Shown: in pieces, positions 53,400 to 62,481 of the stretch
How positions within the stretch are numbered: position 1 is the stretch's first letter
How the letters are laid out: each line of letters opens with the position of its first letter
DNA from: Pseudomonas muyukensis
Lineage (GTDB): Bacteria; Pseudomonadota; Gammaproteobacteria; Pseudomonadales; Pseudomonadaceae
Assembly (NCBI RefSeq): GCF_019139535.1
Contig: NZ_CP077073.1
Location: 1-64,000, forward strand
DNA length: 64,000 nucleotides
Direction: 5' to 3'
Notes under the pieces: generated by a model
Seen by the model: the letters and a program-made list of their open reading frames with translations, nothing else
Told to the model about the DNA's origin: nothing
Databases searched by the model: none
Position numbers and translations under genes: made by a program

Positions 53400-55256
53400 A
53401 TGAAGATTCCAACCCTCACCACCCTGCTCTGCCTGCCCGCCGCCGCGCTGGCTGGCGAACCCTCCCGCGACGACGCCCTCAAGCTCCCCGACGTGCTGAT
53501 CAGCGCCAGCCGCCAGGTCGAGTCGCGCACCGCCACCAGCGCCGCCAACACGGTGTTCACCCGCGCCGACATCGACCGCCTGCAACCAAGCGGCGTCACC
53601 GACCTGCTGGCCCGCGTCCCCGGCGTGCAAGTGGCCCCGAGCGGTGGCCGCGGCAGCCTGCCCGGCATCTTCATCCGTGGCACCAAGGCCGCCCAGACCC
53701 TGGTGCTGGTGGACGGCGTGCGTATCGCCAATGCCACCTCCGGCGACAGCGGCCTGCAGTTCCTCGACGTCGACCAGATCGAACGGGTGGAAGTACTGCG
53801 TGGTTCGCGCTCGGCGGTGTACGGCAGCGATGCCATCGGTGGGGTGATCCAGATCTTCACCCGCCGCGGCACTGGCCAGGGCTTGCAACCGCGCCTGCGC
53901 CTGGCCGCCGGTAGCCAGCAGACCTGGCAACGCAGCCTGGGGCTGTCCGGTGGCAATGGCGCGACCCGTTTCAACCTTGGCGCGAGCCTGGACGAGACCG
54001 CTGGCATCGACTCGACCCGGGCGTCTTACCCCAGCGACGGCGACCATGACGCCTACCGCAACCGCGCGCTGAACCTGAGCCTGAGCCATGCCTTCAATGA
54101 ACGCTTCGAGGCCGGGTTGAACCTGCTCGACAGCCGTGGCCGTCGTGAGTTCGACGAGCCTCGTGGCAGCAGCCCCCAGCAACCCTACTCGAACTACGCT
54201 GTCAGCAGCCTGGGCACTTACCTCGACGCCCAACTCGCCGAGCAGTGGCATTCGCGACTGGAGGTGGCCCACAGCGAGAACCGCGACGACAGCCGTGACA
54301 AGCTCACGCGGCAAAGCTCGCCATTCAACACCTACCGCGACCAGGCCAGCTGGCAGAACGACCTGGCCCTGGATGACGCTAACAACCTGGCGCTGGGGGG
54401 CGAGTGGTATGAGGATCGGGTGCACGCAAGCACCGACTTCAACGAGGACAGCCGCTGGAATCGCGCGGTGTTCGCCCAGCATCGCTTCCAGGGCGAGCAC
54501 TTCTCGACCGAGCTTGGCGTGCGCCACGACAAGAACCAGCAGTTCGGCGGCCAGACCACCTGGAGCGGCAGCCTGACCCTGCCGCTAGACACCCGCAATG
54601 ACTTGCTGCTGTCCTACAGCGAGGGCTTTCGTGCCCCGACATTCAACGACCTCTACTACCCCAACTTCAGCAACCCCGACCTCAAGCCGGAGCACGCCAA
54701 GTCCTATGAAGTGCAATGGCGCAGCCAGCTGACCGACAGCAGCCGCCTGGAAACCTCGCTCTATCGCACCGACTTGCGAAATGCCATCAGCTACGACACA
54801 GAGGCCAACAACATGGGCAATGTCGCCCAGGCCCGTATCAATGGCTTCGAGATGGCGCTGGCCCAGCAATGGGGCGCCTGGACCTCTGAACTGGGGTTGG
54901 CGTTGATCGACCCGCGTGACAAAAAAAGCGGTCACACCCTTGCCCGGCGTGCACGCCGCACCCTGAGCCTGGATATCGACCGTCAATTCGAGCGTTTCAA
55001 TGTCGGTGCCAGTTGGCAGGCCGTTAGCGGCAGCTACAACGACGAAACCAACAATGCCCCCATCGCTGGTTACGGGCTACTGGGCATTCGCGGCGGCTGG
55101 GCGGCCAGCAGCGAACTGAAGCTCGACCTGAAGCTCGACAACCTGTTGGACCAGCGCTACAGCCGCACCCTCTACAGCTACCAGGGCAGCAACCACGGCT
55201 ACCGCGAGGAAGGTCGCACCTGGCTGCTGAGCCTCACCTGGACACCGGCGCTTTAG
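53400..55256 (+). CDS. btuB: TonB-dependent receptor, BtuB-like (cobalamin)
   Basis: A 618-residue outer-membrane receptor with signal peptide MKIPTLTTLLCLPAAALAG. The TonB-box region is LKLPDVLISASRQ. The plug has VTDLLARVPGVQVAPSGGRG and DQIERVEVLRGSRSAVYGSD, and the barrel has GFRAPTFNDLYYPNFSNPDLKPEH and ends LLSLTWTPAL. Its size and neighbour (a convergent BtuF-like protein) suggest vitamin B12. No cobalamin riboswitch fits in the 105-bp upstream gap, which is mostly REP. It overlaps the convergent gene by 23 bp. Confidence 0.85.
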   Translation: MKIPTLTTLLCLPAAALAGEPSRDDALKLPDVLISASRQVESRTATSAANTVFTRADIDRLQPSGVTDLLARVPGVQVAPSGGRGSLPGIFIRGTKAAQTLVLVDGVRIANATSGDSGLQFLDVDQIERVEVLRGSRSAVYGSDAIGGVIQIFTRRGTGQGLQPRLRLAAGSQQTWQRSLGLSGGNGATRFNLGASLDETAGIDSTRASYPSDGDHDAYRNRALNLSLSHAFNERFEAGLNLLDSRGRREFDEPRGSSPQQPYSNYAVSSLGTYLDAQLAEQWHSRLEVAHSENRDDSRDKLTRQSSPFNTYRDQASWQNDLALDDANNLALGGEWYEDRVHASTDFNEDSRWNRAVFAQHRFQGEHFSTELGVRHDKNQQFGGQTTWSGSLTLPLDTRNDLLLSYSEGFRAPTFNDLYYPNFSNPDLKPEHAKSYEVQWRSQLTDSSRLETSLYRTDLRNAISYDTEANNMGNVAQARINGFEMALAQQWGAWTSELGLALIDPRDKKSGHTLARRARRTLSLDIDRQFERFNVGASWQAVSGSYNDETNNAPIAGYGLLGIRGGWAASSELKLDLKLDNLLDQRYSRTLYSYQGSNHGYREEGRTWLLSLTWTPAL

Positions 55257-56043
55257 CCGCGAGCAATTCGCACAGGCGGGCGGTGGCCTCGATCATCTGC
55301 CCGCTGGGCCGCTCCAGGCCCTTGTCCGGCACGACCAGCAATCCCCCGTTCACCACGGCACTGAGCTGTCGCCAGCGCCGCCAACTGGCCAATTGCGCCG
55401 CGTCAGCGGCCAGGATCACCTCGGGATCGCGCAGCAGCACCGACTCGACACTCACCTGCGGCGCCGGCTGGGCCAGGTCATCGAATACGTTGCGCGCGCC
55501 GCAGACGCGCAGGGCATCGCTGACCACCTGGCGCCCGCCGAGGGTATACAGCGGCTGGTCCCAGACCTGATAGAACACCCGCAGCGGCACCTCCCGCCGG
55601 TAGCGCTCGCGCAGCCCTTGCAGGCGCTGGCGCAAGGCGGCCGTGTACACCCGCCCCTGTTCGGCGCGCCCCAGGCGCTGGGCGATGGCATCGATCTGCG
55701 CGAGCAACTGGTCGAGGTCAGCCGGCTCGCCACTGAAGGTCGCGATGCCCAGGCGCCGCAACTGCTCGCGCTGGGCCGGCGCCACGCTGCCGGGCCATAG
55801 CAGCAACAGCTCGGGCTTGAGGCTGAGCAGGCGCTCCATGTCGAGCTGGCCTTGGCGCCCGACCGACGGCAGCGCCGACAACGCCGCGGGGCGCTCCCCC
55901 CCGTCGAGCAGGCCCACCAGCAGGTCGCCGGCGTCCAGTTCGAGGACGATCTCGGTCATCGATGGCGCCAGGCTGATCACCCGCGGGCCCGCCTCGGCCA
56001 GCGCCGCGAAGCCCAGCAGGATGGCGCCGAGAAACGCCCGCAT
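55234..56043 (-). CDS. btuF: Cobalamin-binding periplasmic protein, BtuF-like
   Basis: A 269-residue class III solute-binding protein with signal peptide (cut near ALAEA-GP). RVISLAPSMTEIVLELDAGDLLVG and the LDMERLLSLKPELLLLWPG segment are typical of BtuF. The long backbone helix spans about residues 120-160, and PEVILAADA follows. No BtuCD transporter genes are seen here. The 3' end overlaps btuB by 23 bp on the opposite strand. Confidence 0.82.
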   Translation of the reverse strand: MRAFLGAILLGFAALAEAGPRVISLAPSMTEIVLELDAGDLLVGLLDGGERPAALSALPSVGRQGQLDMERLLSLKPELLLLWPGSVAPAQREQLRRLGIATFSGEPADLDQLLAQIDAIAQRLGRAEQGRVYTAALRQRLQGLRERYRREVPLRVFYQVWDQPLYTLGGRQVVSDALRVCGARNVFDDLAQPAPQVSVESVLLRDPEVILAADAAQLASWRRWRQLSAVVNGGLLVVPDKGLERPSGQMIEATARLCELLAAKAPVSR

Positions 56044-56462
56044 CAGCCGAGCTGGCGCGGCAGGCGATAGAGGTACAGCAGCACCAGGGTGGACAGTGCC
56101 AGGAGTATCTGTGGCACTGCCTCCAGCCCGACCAGCACCGACAGCGCGGCGACCCAGGCCGGGAAGCAGGCGAACAGCATGGCCAGGCGCCGCACCCGTG
56201 CCAGCTCGATCCAGGCCGCAGGCTCCTCGGCGCTACCCAGGGCCTTGTCGGTGGCGATCAGCGCCCGCTTGTAGGCACTGAAGCGCGGCAAGCTGAGGAA
56301 CATGCTGGCGGCGCCGGCGATGAACAGCGGCATGGCCAGCACCGGAATCAACGCGGCACTGGCGCCGAAGGCCCAGGCCATCACCGGCAGCGGCACCAGG
56401 CCCACCGCCAGGTATTGCCACCAGGCCAGGGCCAGCCGGCGTTTCACCTCGCCGCGGGTCAC
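56043..56462 (-). CDS. Conserved hypothetical membrane protein
   Basis: I do not recognise a named family. The 139-residue product has about four hydrophobic segments: [57 protein letters not shown] and [15 protein letters not shown] charged loop ([20 protein letters not shown]) separates the pairs. Its start codon overlaps the ribA stop by 4 bases and its stop abuts the BtuF-like start, so it is co-transcribed between them. Function unknown. Confidence 0.75.
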   Translation of the reverse strand: MTRGEVKRRLALAWWQYLAVGLVPLPVMAWAFGASAALIPVLAMPLFIAGAASMFLSLPRFSAYKRALIATDKALGSAEEPAAWIELARVRRLAMLFACFPAWVAALSVLVGLEAVPQILLALSTLVLLYLYRLPRQLG

Positions 56463-57076
56463 GCCTGGGGGACCTCGCCCTGGTGCTTGTTGCCCATCAT
56501 GTGGCCGAGCTTGTCGGCCTTGGTGGCCAGGTACAGGCGGTTGTGCGGGTTATGCCCGGTGTGCAGCGGCACGCGTTCGGCGACCTGGATGTGCATGTCG
56601 GTCAGCGCCTTGACCTTGCGCGGGTTGTTGGTCATCAGCCGCAGCGAGGTGACCCCCAGGTGTTCGAGCATCGGCAGGCACATGGCGTAGTCGCGCTGGT
56701 CGGCGGCGAAGCCCAGGCGCTCGTTGGCCTCGACGGTATCGGCACCGCCGTCCTGCAGTTCATAGGCGCGGATCTTGTTCAACAAGCCGATGCCGCGGCC
56801 TTCCTGGCGCAGGTACAGCAGCACGCCGCGGCCTTCGCGGGCGATGGCCTGCAGCGCGGCCTCCAGTTGCGAGCCGCAGTCGCAGCGCTGGCTGAACAGG
56901 GCGTCACCGGTCAGGCACTCGGAATGCAGGCGCCCCAGCACCGGTTCGCCGTCGGCGATATCACCCAGGCTGAGCACCACGTGCTCGCGGCCAGTGGCTT
57001 CGTCGAGGAAGCCATGCATGGTGAAGGTCGCAAAGGGGGTAGGGAGTTTGGAGGCGGCAACAAAGACGACGGGCAC
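56459..57076 (-). CDS. ribA: GTP cyclohydrolase II
   Basis: Opens GTP to start riboflavin synthesis. The 205-residue product has the zinc cysteines in [19 protein letters not shown], the catalytic [13 protein letters not shown], and [13 protein letters not shown]. These residues are missing in the second half of the ribBX product (60652-61743), so this gene must supply the activity. A stop codon overlap with the following membrane protein gene suggests one transcript. Confidence 0.97.
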   Translation of the reverse strand: MPVVFVAASKLPTPFATFTMHGFLDEATGREHVVLSLGDIADGEPVLGRLHSECLTGDALFSQRCDCGSQLEAALQAIAREGRGVLLYLRQEGRGIGLLNKIRAYELQDGGADTVEANERLGFAADQRDYAMCLPMLEHLGVTSLRLMTNNPRKVKALTDMHIQVAERVPLHTGHNPHNRLYLATKADKLGHMMGNKHQGEVPQA

Positions 57077-57207
57077 GTTGTGCTCCTGGAAGTAGGAATA
57101 TTCAGATCGGCCGATTGTATCAGCAGCCCGGCACAGGTGCGCAGGCTGAATATCGCGGCTTAAGATCGAAAAGTTCGATGCTTATGGAGCTGCGACCAAA
57201 CTCTGTG

Positions 57208-57313
57208 GGAGCGGCCTTGTGTCGCGATGGGCCGCAAAGCGGCCCCGAAACTCAGAGAGAAGTCAGCCATGGCTGGGGCCGCTACGCGGCCCATCGCGAC
57301 ACAAGGCCGCTCC
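57208..57313. repeat. REP pair between ribA and the solute-binding protein gene
   Basis: GGAGCGGCCTTGTGTCGCGA, extending to a 26-bp arm (57208-57233), is perfectly inverted at 57288-57313. It marks the promoter side of ribA and the 3' end of the upstream operon. Confidence 0.92.
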
Positions 57314-57333
57314 TAAAAGGCCAGCGACAAGCC

Positions 57334-58077
57334 TCAATGCGGCTGGCTATCCACCGTGAACGGATAGGGCTGCTTCCAACGCTCGAAGATCGGCTTCAGC
57401 TCACCGCTGCGCACCAGTTGCGTCATGCGCCGGTCGAACAGGTCGCGCAGGGCCTGGCCCTGCTCGCTGCGGGTGAACGCCAGGTACAACGGCAGCTCGG
57501 CGACGTGGGTCCGGCGCAAGCGCTTGGGGTCGGGCGCCTGGCCCAGGACATAGTCGACCTCGGCGAGCGCGTCGATATAGAAATCGACCCGGTCATGCTC
57601 GAGCATCGCCAGGATTCCCTCGCGGCGCTGGATCTCGCGAAAGTTATGGATATTGGGCAGGTAGCTGGCGTAGTCGTAGCCGCGCACCCAGGCCAGGCGG
57701 TATTGGCCGAGGGTCTCGAGCGTGGGCAGCGGCTTGTCGACCAAGCCCAGGGCATAGATATGGTCCTGGTCGAAGTGCCATTGCGGATACAGGTTGTCGG
57801 CGTTCTCCTGCATGTAAGAACCAACCCAGGCATCCGCCTCGCCACGCTTCACCAGCCCGACTGCGCGGCTGTAGGGCGCGCTCTGCGCCACGACCTTGAC
57901 CCCGGCCGGCTCGAACACCTTGCGCAACACATCCCAGGCCAGCCCGGTGCCGTCGGCGTTGGTGTAGTCGATCCAGGCCTCGCTGACCAGGCGCACCTGC
58001 GTCGGCGCCTCCTGGGCCATCACGCCCGGGCCTGCAAGCAACAGCACCCCTGCCAGTAGTACAGCCCTCAGGCCCAT
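57334..58077 (-). CDS. Periplasmic solute-binding protein (SBP_bac_3 type)
   Basis: A 247-residue amino-acid-binding-like protein with signal peptide (MGLRAVLLAGVLLLAGPGVM, cut near AQ). EAWIDYTNADGTGLAWDVLRKVFE and the SRAVGLVKRGEADAWVGSY segment are family-like. It stands alone with no permease genes, so it may be a sensor or scavenging protein, not a transporter part. The start at 58077 is 16 bases from the pgpA stop; the longer reading lacks similarity. The ligand is unknown. Confidence 0.82.
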   Translation of the reverse strand: MGLRAVLLAGVLLLAGPGVMAQEAPTQVRLVSEAWIDYTNADGTGLAWDVLRKVFEPAGVKVVAQSAPYSRAVGLVKRGEADAWVGSYMQENADNLYPQWHFDQDHIYALGLVDKPLPTLETLGQYRLAWVRGYDYASYLPNIHNFREIQRREGILAMLEHDRVDFYIDALAEVDYVLGQAPDPKRLRRTHVAELPLYLAFTRSEQGQALRDLFDRRMTQLVRSGELKPIFERWKQPYPFTVDSQPH

Positions 58078-58093
58078 GGCAACGCTCCCTGTG

Positions 58094-58597
58094 TCAGGCC
58101 ACCGCCCACACCAGCACCTGCATGCCCAGCCAGGCGAACACGCCGGCCAGGATATCGTCGAGCATGATGCCGAAGCCACCATGCACATGGCGGTCGACCC
58201 AGCGGATCGGCCAGGGCTTGAGGATGTCGAAGAAGCGGAACATCAGGAACCCCGCCAACAGCCACTGCCAACCCTCCGGCACCAGCCACAGGGTGATCCA
58301 CATGCCGACGATCTCGTCCCAGACGATGCCCTCATGATCGTGCACGCGCAGGTCGTTCGCCACCTTGCCGCACAGCCAGACGCCGAACAGCATGCTGATG
58401 CCCAGCAGCAGCCAATAGCCCCAGTCGGGCAGCATCTGCCACAGCGGGATGAACGGCAGCGCCACCAGCGAGCCCCAGGTGCCCGGGGCCTTGGGCAAGG
58501 TGCCGGAGCCGAAGCCGAAGGCGATGAAGTGCCACGGGTTGCGCCAGACCGAAGGCGGAACGAACTCCGCAGGCACCTGGTTGGGGTGGTCGGTCAC
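58094..58597 (-). CDS. pgpA: Phosphatidylglycerophosphatase A
   Basis: Dephosphorylates phosphatidylglycerol phosphate in phospholipid synthesis. The 167-residue membrane protein has GFGSGTLPKAPGTWGSLVALPF, then DEIVGMWITLW and RFFDILKPWPIRWVDRH, all signatures. It overlaps thiL by 4 bases, the usual thiL-pgpA pair. Confidence 0.96.
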   Translation of the reverse strand: MTDHPNQVPAEFVPPSVWRNPWHFIAFGFGSGTLPKAPGTWGSLVALPFIPLWQMLPDWGYWLLLGISMLFGVWLCGKVANDLRVHDHEGIVWDEIVGMWITLWLVPEGWQWLLAGFLMFRFFDILKPWPIRWVDRHVHGGFGIMLDDILAGVFAWLGMQVLVWAVA

Positions 58598-59568
58598 GGT
58601 GTCTCCCTAAAATGTTGATAGCCCCGTTGGCGGGGAGTGATGTCCTGGCCCTGGCTGTCGCGCAAGGTTACGCCCTGGCCTTCGAGGACGCGGCCGATGA
58701 CGTGCACGGTCATGGCGCTGCGCACCAGGTCCGGTATCGCGGCCAAGGTGTCGGCGGCGATGGTGAAGGCCAGCACGTAGTCGTCACCGCCACTGAGCGC
58801 CGCCTGCCGCGCGCCCTCCAGGCCGAGGAAGGCCTGTAGTTCAGATGACACTGGCACCTGCTCCAGGTTCACCTCGAGGGCGACGCCGGAAGCCTTGGCG
58901 ATATGCCCGCAGTCGGCCAGCAGGCCGTCGGAGATGTCCAGCGCCGCACTGGCGCGACCACGCAGGCTCTGACCCAGGTTCAACTGGGGCAGCGGCGACC
59001 AGTAGTGCGCCAGCAGTGGCCCGGCGACCGGCTCCGGCGCCGCGCGCTCACCCAGCACCAGCGGCAGCGCCCCGGCGGCATTGCCCAGGCAGCCGCCGAC
59101 GCACAGCAGCTCGCCCGGTTGCGCCCCGCTGCGGCGCAGGGCCTGGCCAACAGGCACCCGGCCGAACACTGTCACGGTGATGCTCAAAGGACCGCGCGTG
59201 GTGTCGCCACCGATCAGCGTCATGCGGCATCGGTGGGCCATGCGGCCAAGGCCGTCGGCAAAGGCGGCGAGCCAGTGCGGGCCAACCTCGGGCAGGGTCA
59301 GCGCCAAGGTGAAGCCGATAGCGCTAGCGCCCATCGCCGCCAGGTCGCTGGCCGCCACGGCCAGCGAGCGCTGGCCCAGCAGCAGCGGGTCACAGACGGC
59401 GGGAAAATGCACACCGGCCACGAGGGTGTCGGTGGAAATCGCCAGCTGCTCGCCGGCGGCAAGGTCCAGCAGCGCGCAGTCGTCACCGATGCCCAGGGCC
59501 ACGCCCTCGCCGCCCTGCGCACAGGGCGCGGCGGCGAAGTAATGACGGATCAGCTCGAACTCACCCAT
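58594..59568 (-). CDS. thiL: Thiamine-monophosphate kinase
   Basis: Makes thiamine diphosphate, the cofactor for Dxs and others. 324 residues. GIGDDCALLD, STDTLVAGVHFP, GGDTTRGPLSITVTVFG and DISDGLLADCGHIAK are the ATP and substrate motifs. It lies 18 bases after nusB and overlaps pgpA downstream. Confidence 0.97.
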   Translation of the reverse strand: MGEFELIRHYFAAAPCAQGGEGVALGIGDDCALLDLAAGEQLAISTDTLVAGVHFPAVCDPLLLGQRSLAVAASDLAAMGASAIGFTLALTLPEVGPHWLAAFADGLGRMAHRCRMTLIGGDTTRGPLSITVTVFGRVPVGQALRRSGAQPGELLCVGGCLGNAAGALPLVLGERAAPEPVAGPLLAHYWSPLPQLNLGQSLRGRASAALDISDGLLADCGHIAKASGVALEVNLEQVPVSSELQAFLGLEGARQAALSGGDDYVLAFTIAADTLAAIPDLVRSAMTVHVIGRVLEGQGVTLRDSQGQDITPRQRGYQHFRETP

Positions 59569-59586
59569 GGCTGGTCAGCGCTGGGA

Positions 59587-60087
59587 TCAGCGCTTGTTCG
59601 CCTTGACTTCCGCTTCACGCAGGCGCGGCGCCAGCTTGTCCAGCACGCCGTTGACGAACTTGTGCCCGTCGGTGGCGCCGAAGACCTTCGCCAGTTCCAC
59701 ACCTTCGTTGATGACGACGCGGTACGGCACGTCGGCGCGCATCATGAATTCCCAGGCCGACAGGCGCAGCACGGACAGCTCGACCGGGTCGAGTTCTTCC
59801 AGCGGGGTGTCCAGGCAGGGCTTGAGCGCTTCGTCGATCTCGACCTTCTTCGCCGGGACCCCGTGCAGGATCTCGCGGAAGTAGGCACCGTCCACGTCGG
59901 AGAAATCGTTATCGACCCGGAACTGCGCTTCCACTTCGTTCAGCGAGTGCTTGGCCATGTGCCACTGATACAGCGCCTGCGTGGCGAGCTTGCGGGCTTC
60001 GCGACGCTTGGCGCTCTTCGACGGCTTGCCGGCATCCGCAGGTTTTGGATCGCGCGGGTTGAAACGATCGCTTTCGTCGCTAATCAC
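59587..60087 (-). CDS. nusB: Transcription antitermination protein NusB
   Basis: RNA-binding factor that with NusE recognises boxA in rRNA leaders. The 166-residue product carries a charged N-terminal extension of about 25 residues ([20 protein letters not shown]), then [14 protein letters not shown] and the C-terminal [20 protein letters not shown] signature. Its start overlaps the ribH stop by 4 bases. Confidence 0.96.
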   Translation of the reverse strand: MISDESDRFNPRDPKPADAGKPSKSAKRREARKLATQALYQWHMAKHSLNEVEAQFRVDNDFSDVDGAYFREILHGVPAKKVEIDEALKPCLDTPLEELDPVELSVLRLSAWEFMMRADVPYRVVINEGVELAKVFGATDGHKFVNGVLDKLAPRLREAEVKANKR

Positions 60088-60560
60088 TTGGCCTCCAACT
60101 GCGCCAGCAGGCTGACCATTTCCAGGGCGGACAGGGCAGCTTCACCGCCTTTGTTGCCAGCCTTGGTGCCGGAACGCTCGATGGCTTGCTCGATGGAGTC
60201 GACGGTCAGCACGCCGAAGGCCACCGGTACACCGAACTCCATGGACACCTGGGCCAGGCCCTTGGTGCATTCGCCCGCGACGTATTCGAAGTGCGGGGTA
60301 CCGCCACGGATCACGGCGCCCAGGGCGATGATCGCGTTGTACTCGCCTTGCTGGGCGACCTTCTGTGCCACCAGCGGGATTTCGAACGCGCCCGGGGCAC
60401 GGATGATGGTGATGTCGCTTTCGCTGACACCGTGGCGTACCAGGGTATCAACGGCGCCGCTTACCAGGCTTTCGACGACGAAGCTGTTGAAGCGGCCAAC
60501 CACCAAAGCATAGCGACCTTTGGGGGCGATGAAGGTACCTTCGATGGTCTTCAGGGTCAT
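60084..60560 (-). CDS. ribH: 6,7-dimethyl-8-ribityllumazine synthase
   Basis: Penultimate step of riboflavin synthesis, joining the four-carbon unit from RibB to the pyrimidine. 158 residues. [30 protein letters not shown] [16 protein letters not shown] and [19 protein letters not shown] are active-site motifs. The start at MTLKTIEG (60560) was chosen; upstream codons are REP-like arginine/proline runs. It ends in a 4-base overlap with nusB. Confidence 0.97.
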   Translation of the reverse strand: MTLKTIEGTFIAPKGRYALVVGRFNSFVVESLVSGAVDTLVRHGVSESDITIIRAPGAFEIPLVAQKVAQQGEYNAIIALGAVIRGGTPHFEYVAGECTKGLAQVSMEFGVPVAFGVLTVDSIEQAIERSGTKAGNKGGEAALSALEMVSLLAQLEAK

Positions 60561-60651
60561 TCCGATGTTCTCATCTTCAAGAGCGAGGCCGCGCTGCGGC
60601 GGCCTCGGGAGGGTTTGGACTCGAGCGGGAGGGCGATCAGGCCGCCTCAAG

Positions 60652-61743
60652 TCACTCGGAGGGCACGTATTCTACAACTTCCAGATCGAATCCGGATATC
60701 GCATTGAACTTCATTGGCGAACTCATCAGGCGCATCTTGCGCACACCGAGGTCGCGCAGGATCTGCGAACCGGCGCCGACCGTGCTGTAGGTGGTCGGTG
60801 CCTTGGTCGGCGCATCGCCCGCGCTTTCGCGGATGTGCGCCAGCAGCACGTCGCCGTCCAGCGGGTGGCCCAGCAGCAGCACCACGCCGCTGCCGGCCTC
60901 GGCCACGGCGCTCATCGCCGCACGCAGGCTCCAGCGGCCCGGCTGCTTGACCATCAGCAGGTCGCGCAGCGGATCCATGTTGTGCACACGCACCAGGGTC
61001 GGCTCCTCGGCGCAGATCTTGCCCAGGGTCAGGGCCATGTGCACGTCGCCTTCCACCGCGTCGCGGTAGGTGACCAGGTTGAACTGGCCCAGCTCGCTGT
61101 CCAGCGGTTGCTCGGAGACGCGCTGCACGGTGCGCTCGTGGATCATGCGGTAGTGAATAAGGTCGGCGATGGTGCCGATCTTCAGGTTGTGCTCGGCGGC
61201 GAACACTTCCAGCTCGGCACGGCGCGACATGGTGCCGTCGTCGTTCATCACCTCGCAGATCACCCCGCTCGGCTCGAAGCCGGCCATGCGCGCCAGGTCG
61301 CAGGCCGCCTCGGTGTGGCCAGCGCGGGCCAGGGTGCCGCCGGGCTGGGCCATCAGCGGGAAGATATGGCCAGGGCTGACGATATCGTCGGCCTTGGCGT
61401 CCTTGGCCGCGGCGGCCTGCACGGTGCGTGCGCGGTCAGCGGCGGAGATGCCGGTGGTGACGCCTTCGGCAGCTTCGATCGACACGGTGAACTTGGTGCC
61501 GAAGCCCGAGCCGTTGCGCGGGGCCATCAGCGGCAGCTTGAGGGTTTCGCAGCGCTCGCGGGTCATCGGCATGCAGATCAGGCCACGGCCATGCTTGGCC
61601 ATGAAGTTGATGTGCTCGGCCTGGCAACACTCGGCGGCCATGATGATGTCGCCTTCATTCTCACGGTCCTCGTCGTCCATGAGGATGACCATTTTGCCCT
61701 GGCGGATATCTTCGACCAGTTCTTCGATGCTGTTGAGCGCCAC
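60652..61743 (-). CDS. ribBX: DHBP synthase with degenerate GTP cyclohydrolase II-like domain (RibBX)
   Basis: A 363-residue protein. The N-terminal half is a full 3,4-dihydroxy-2-butanone-4-phosphate synthase ([38 protein letters not shown]). The C-terminal half aligns with GTP cyclohydrolase II but reads [19 protein letters not shown] where active enzymes have zinc cysteines, and [11 protein letters not shown] in place of RQEGRGIGL. It is therefore the RibBX variant, with no cyclohydrolase activity expected. The start is GTG 61743, six bases past AAGGGGG. Often annotated ribAB. Confidence 0.93.
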   Translation of the reverse strand: MALNSIEELVEDIRQGKMVILMDDEDRENEGDIIMAAECCQAEHINFMAKHGRGLICMPMTRERCETLKLPLMAPRNGSGFGTKFTVSIEAAEGVTTGISAADRARTVQAAAAKDAKADDIVSPGHIFPLMAQPGGTLARAGHTEAACDLARMAGFEPSGVICEVMNDDGTMSRRAELEVFAAEHNLKIGTIADLIHYRMIHERTVQRVSEQPLDSELGQFNLVTYRDAVEGDVHMALTLGKICAEEPTLVRVHNMDPLRDLLMVKQPGRWSLRAAMSAVAEAGSGVVLLLGHPLDGDVLLAHIRESAGDAPTKAPTTYSTVGAGSQILRDLGVRKMRLMSSPMKFNAISGFDLEVVEYVPSE

Positions 61744-61761
61744 GCGGCACCCCCTTCTCAA

Positions 61762-62427
61762 TCAGGATTTCAAGAAGCCGTTGGCGGCCAGGAAGCTTTC
61801 GGTGATGCCACTGCCCTTGCTCGGTTCGGCGGCCTTGTCGCCCAGCAGCAGGCGCTCCAGGTAACGGGCCAGCAGGTCGACCTCAAGGTTTACCCGACGC
61901 CCGGGGCGGTAGTCGGCCATGATGGTTTCGGACAGGGTGTGCGGGACGATGGTCAGCTCGAACTCGGCGCCGTCGACCTCGTTGACCGTCAGGCTGGTGC
62001 CGTCGACGGTGATCGAACCCTTGTGGGCGATGTACTTGGCCAGCTCTTTCGGCGCACGCACCCGGAACTGGATGGCGCGGGCGTTATCGGCACGCGAGAC
62101 GATCTCGCCGACACCGTCGACGTGGCCGCTGACCAGGTGGCCGCCCAGGCGGGTAGTCGGGGTCAGGGCCTTTTCCAGGTTGACCCGGCTGCCGCTCTTG
62201 AGGTCGACCATCGCGGTGCGCTTGAGGGTCTCGACGCTGACATCGGCCCAGAAGCCATTGCCAGGCAGCTCGACGGCGGTCAGGCACACGCCGTTGACGG
62301 CGATGCTGTCGCCGAGCTTGACGTCGCCCAGGTCGAGCTTGCCGGTTTCGACGTAGACGCGCACGTCACCGCCCTTGGGGGTGAGGCTGCGGATGGTGCC
62401 GATGGATTCGATGATGCCGGTGAACAT
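61762..62427 (-). CDS. ribE: Riboflavin synthase, alpha subunit
   Basis: Dismutates two lumazines into riboflavin and a pyrimidine. 221 residues with the start [12 protein letters not shown]. Two lumazine-binding repeats are seen: [19 protein letters not shown] in the first and [20 protein letters not shown] in the second. It lies between ribD and ribBX, 18 bases before the latter's start. Confidence 0.97.
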   Translation of the reverse strand: MFTGIIESIGTIRSLTPKGGDVRVYVETGKLDLGDVKLGDSIAVNGVCLTAVELPGNGFWADVSVETLKRTAMVDLKSGSRVNLEKALTPTTRLGGHLVSGHVDGVGEIVSRADNARAIQFRVRAPKELAKYIAHKGSITVDGTSLTVNEVDGAEFELTIVPHTLSETIMADYRPGRRVNLEVDLLARYLERLLLGDKAAEPSKGSGITESFLAANGFLKS

Positions 62428-62481
62428 GGTGTTCTCCTCAAGTACGGGCTGCGCCGCGGTCTGTACGGCGCAAGCCAGGCA

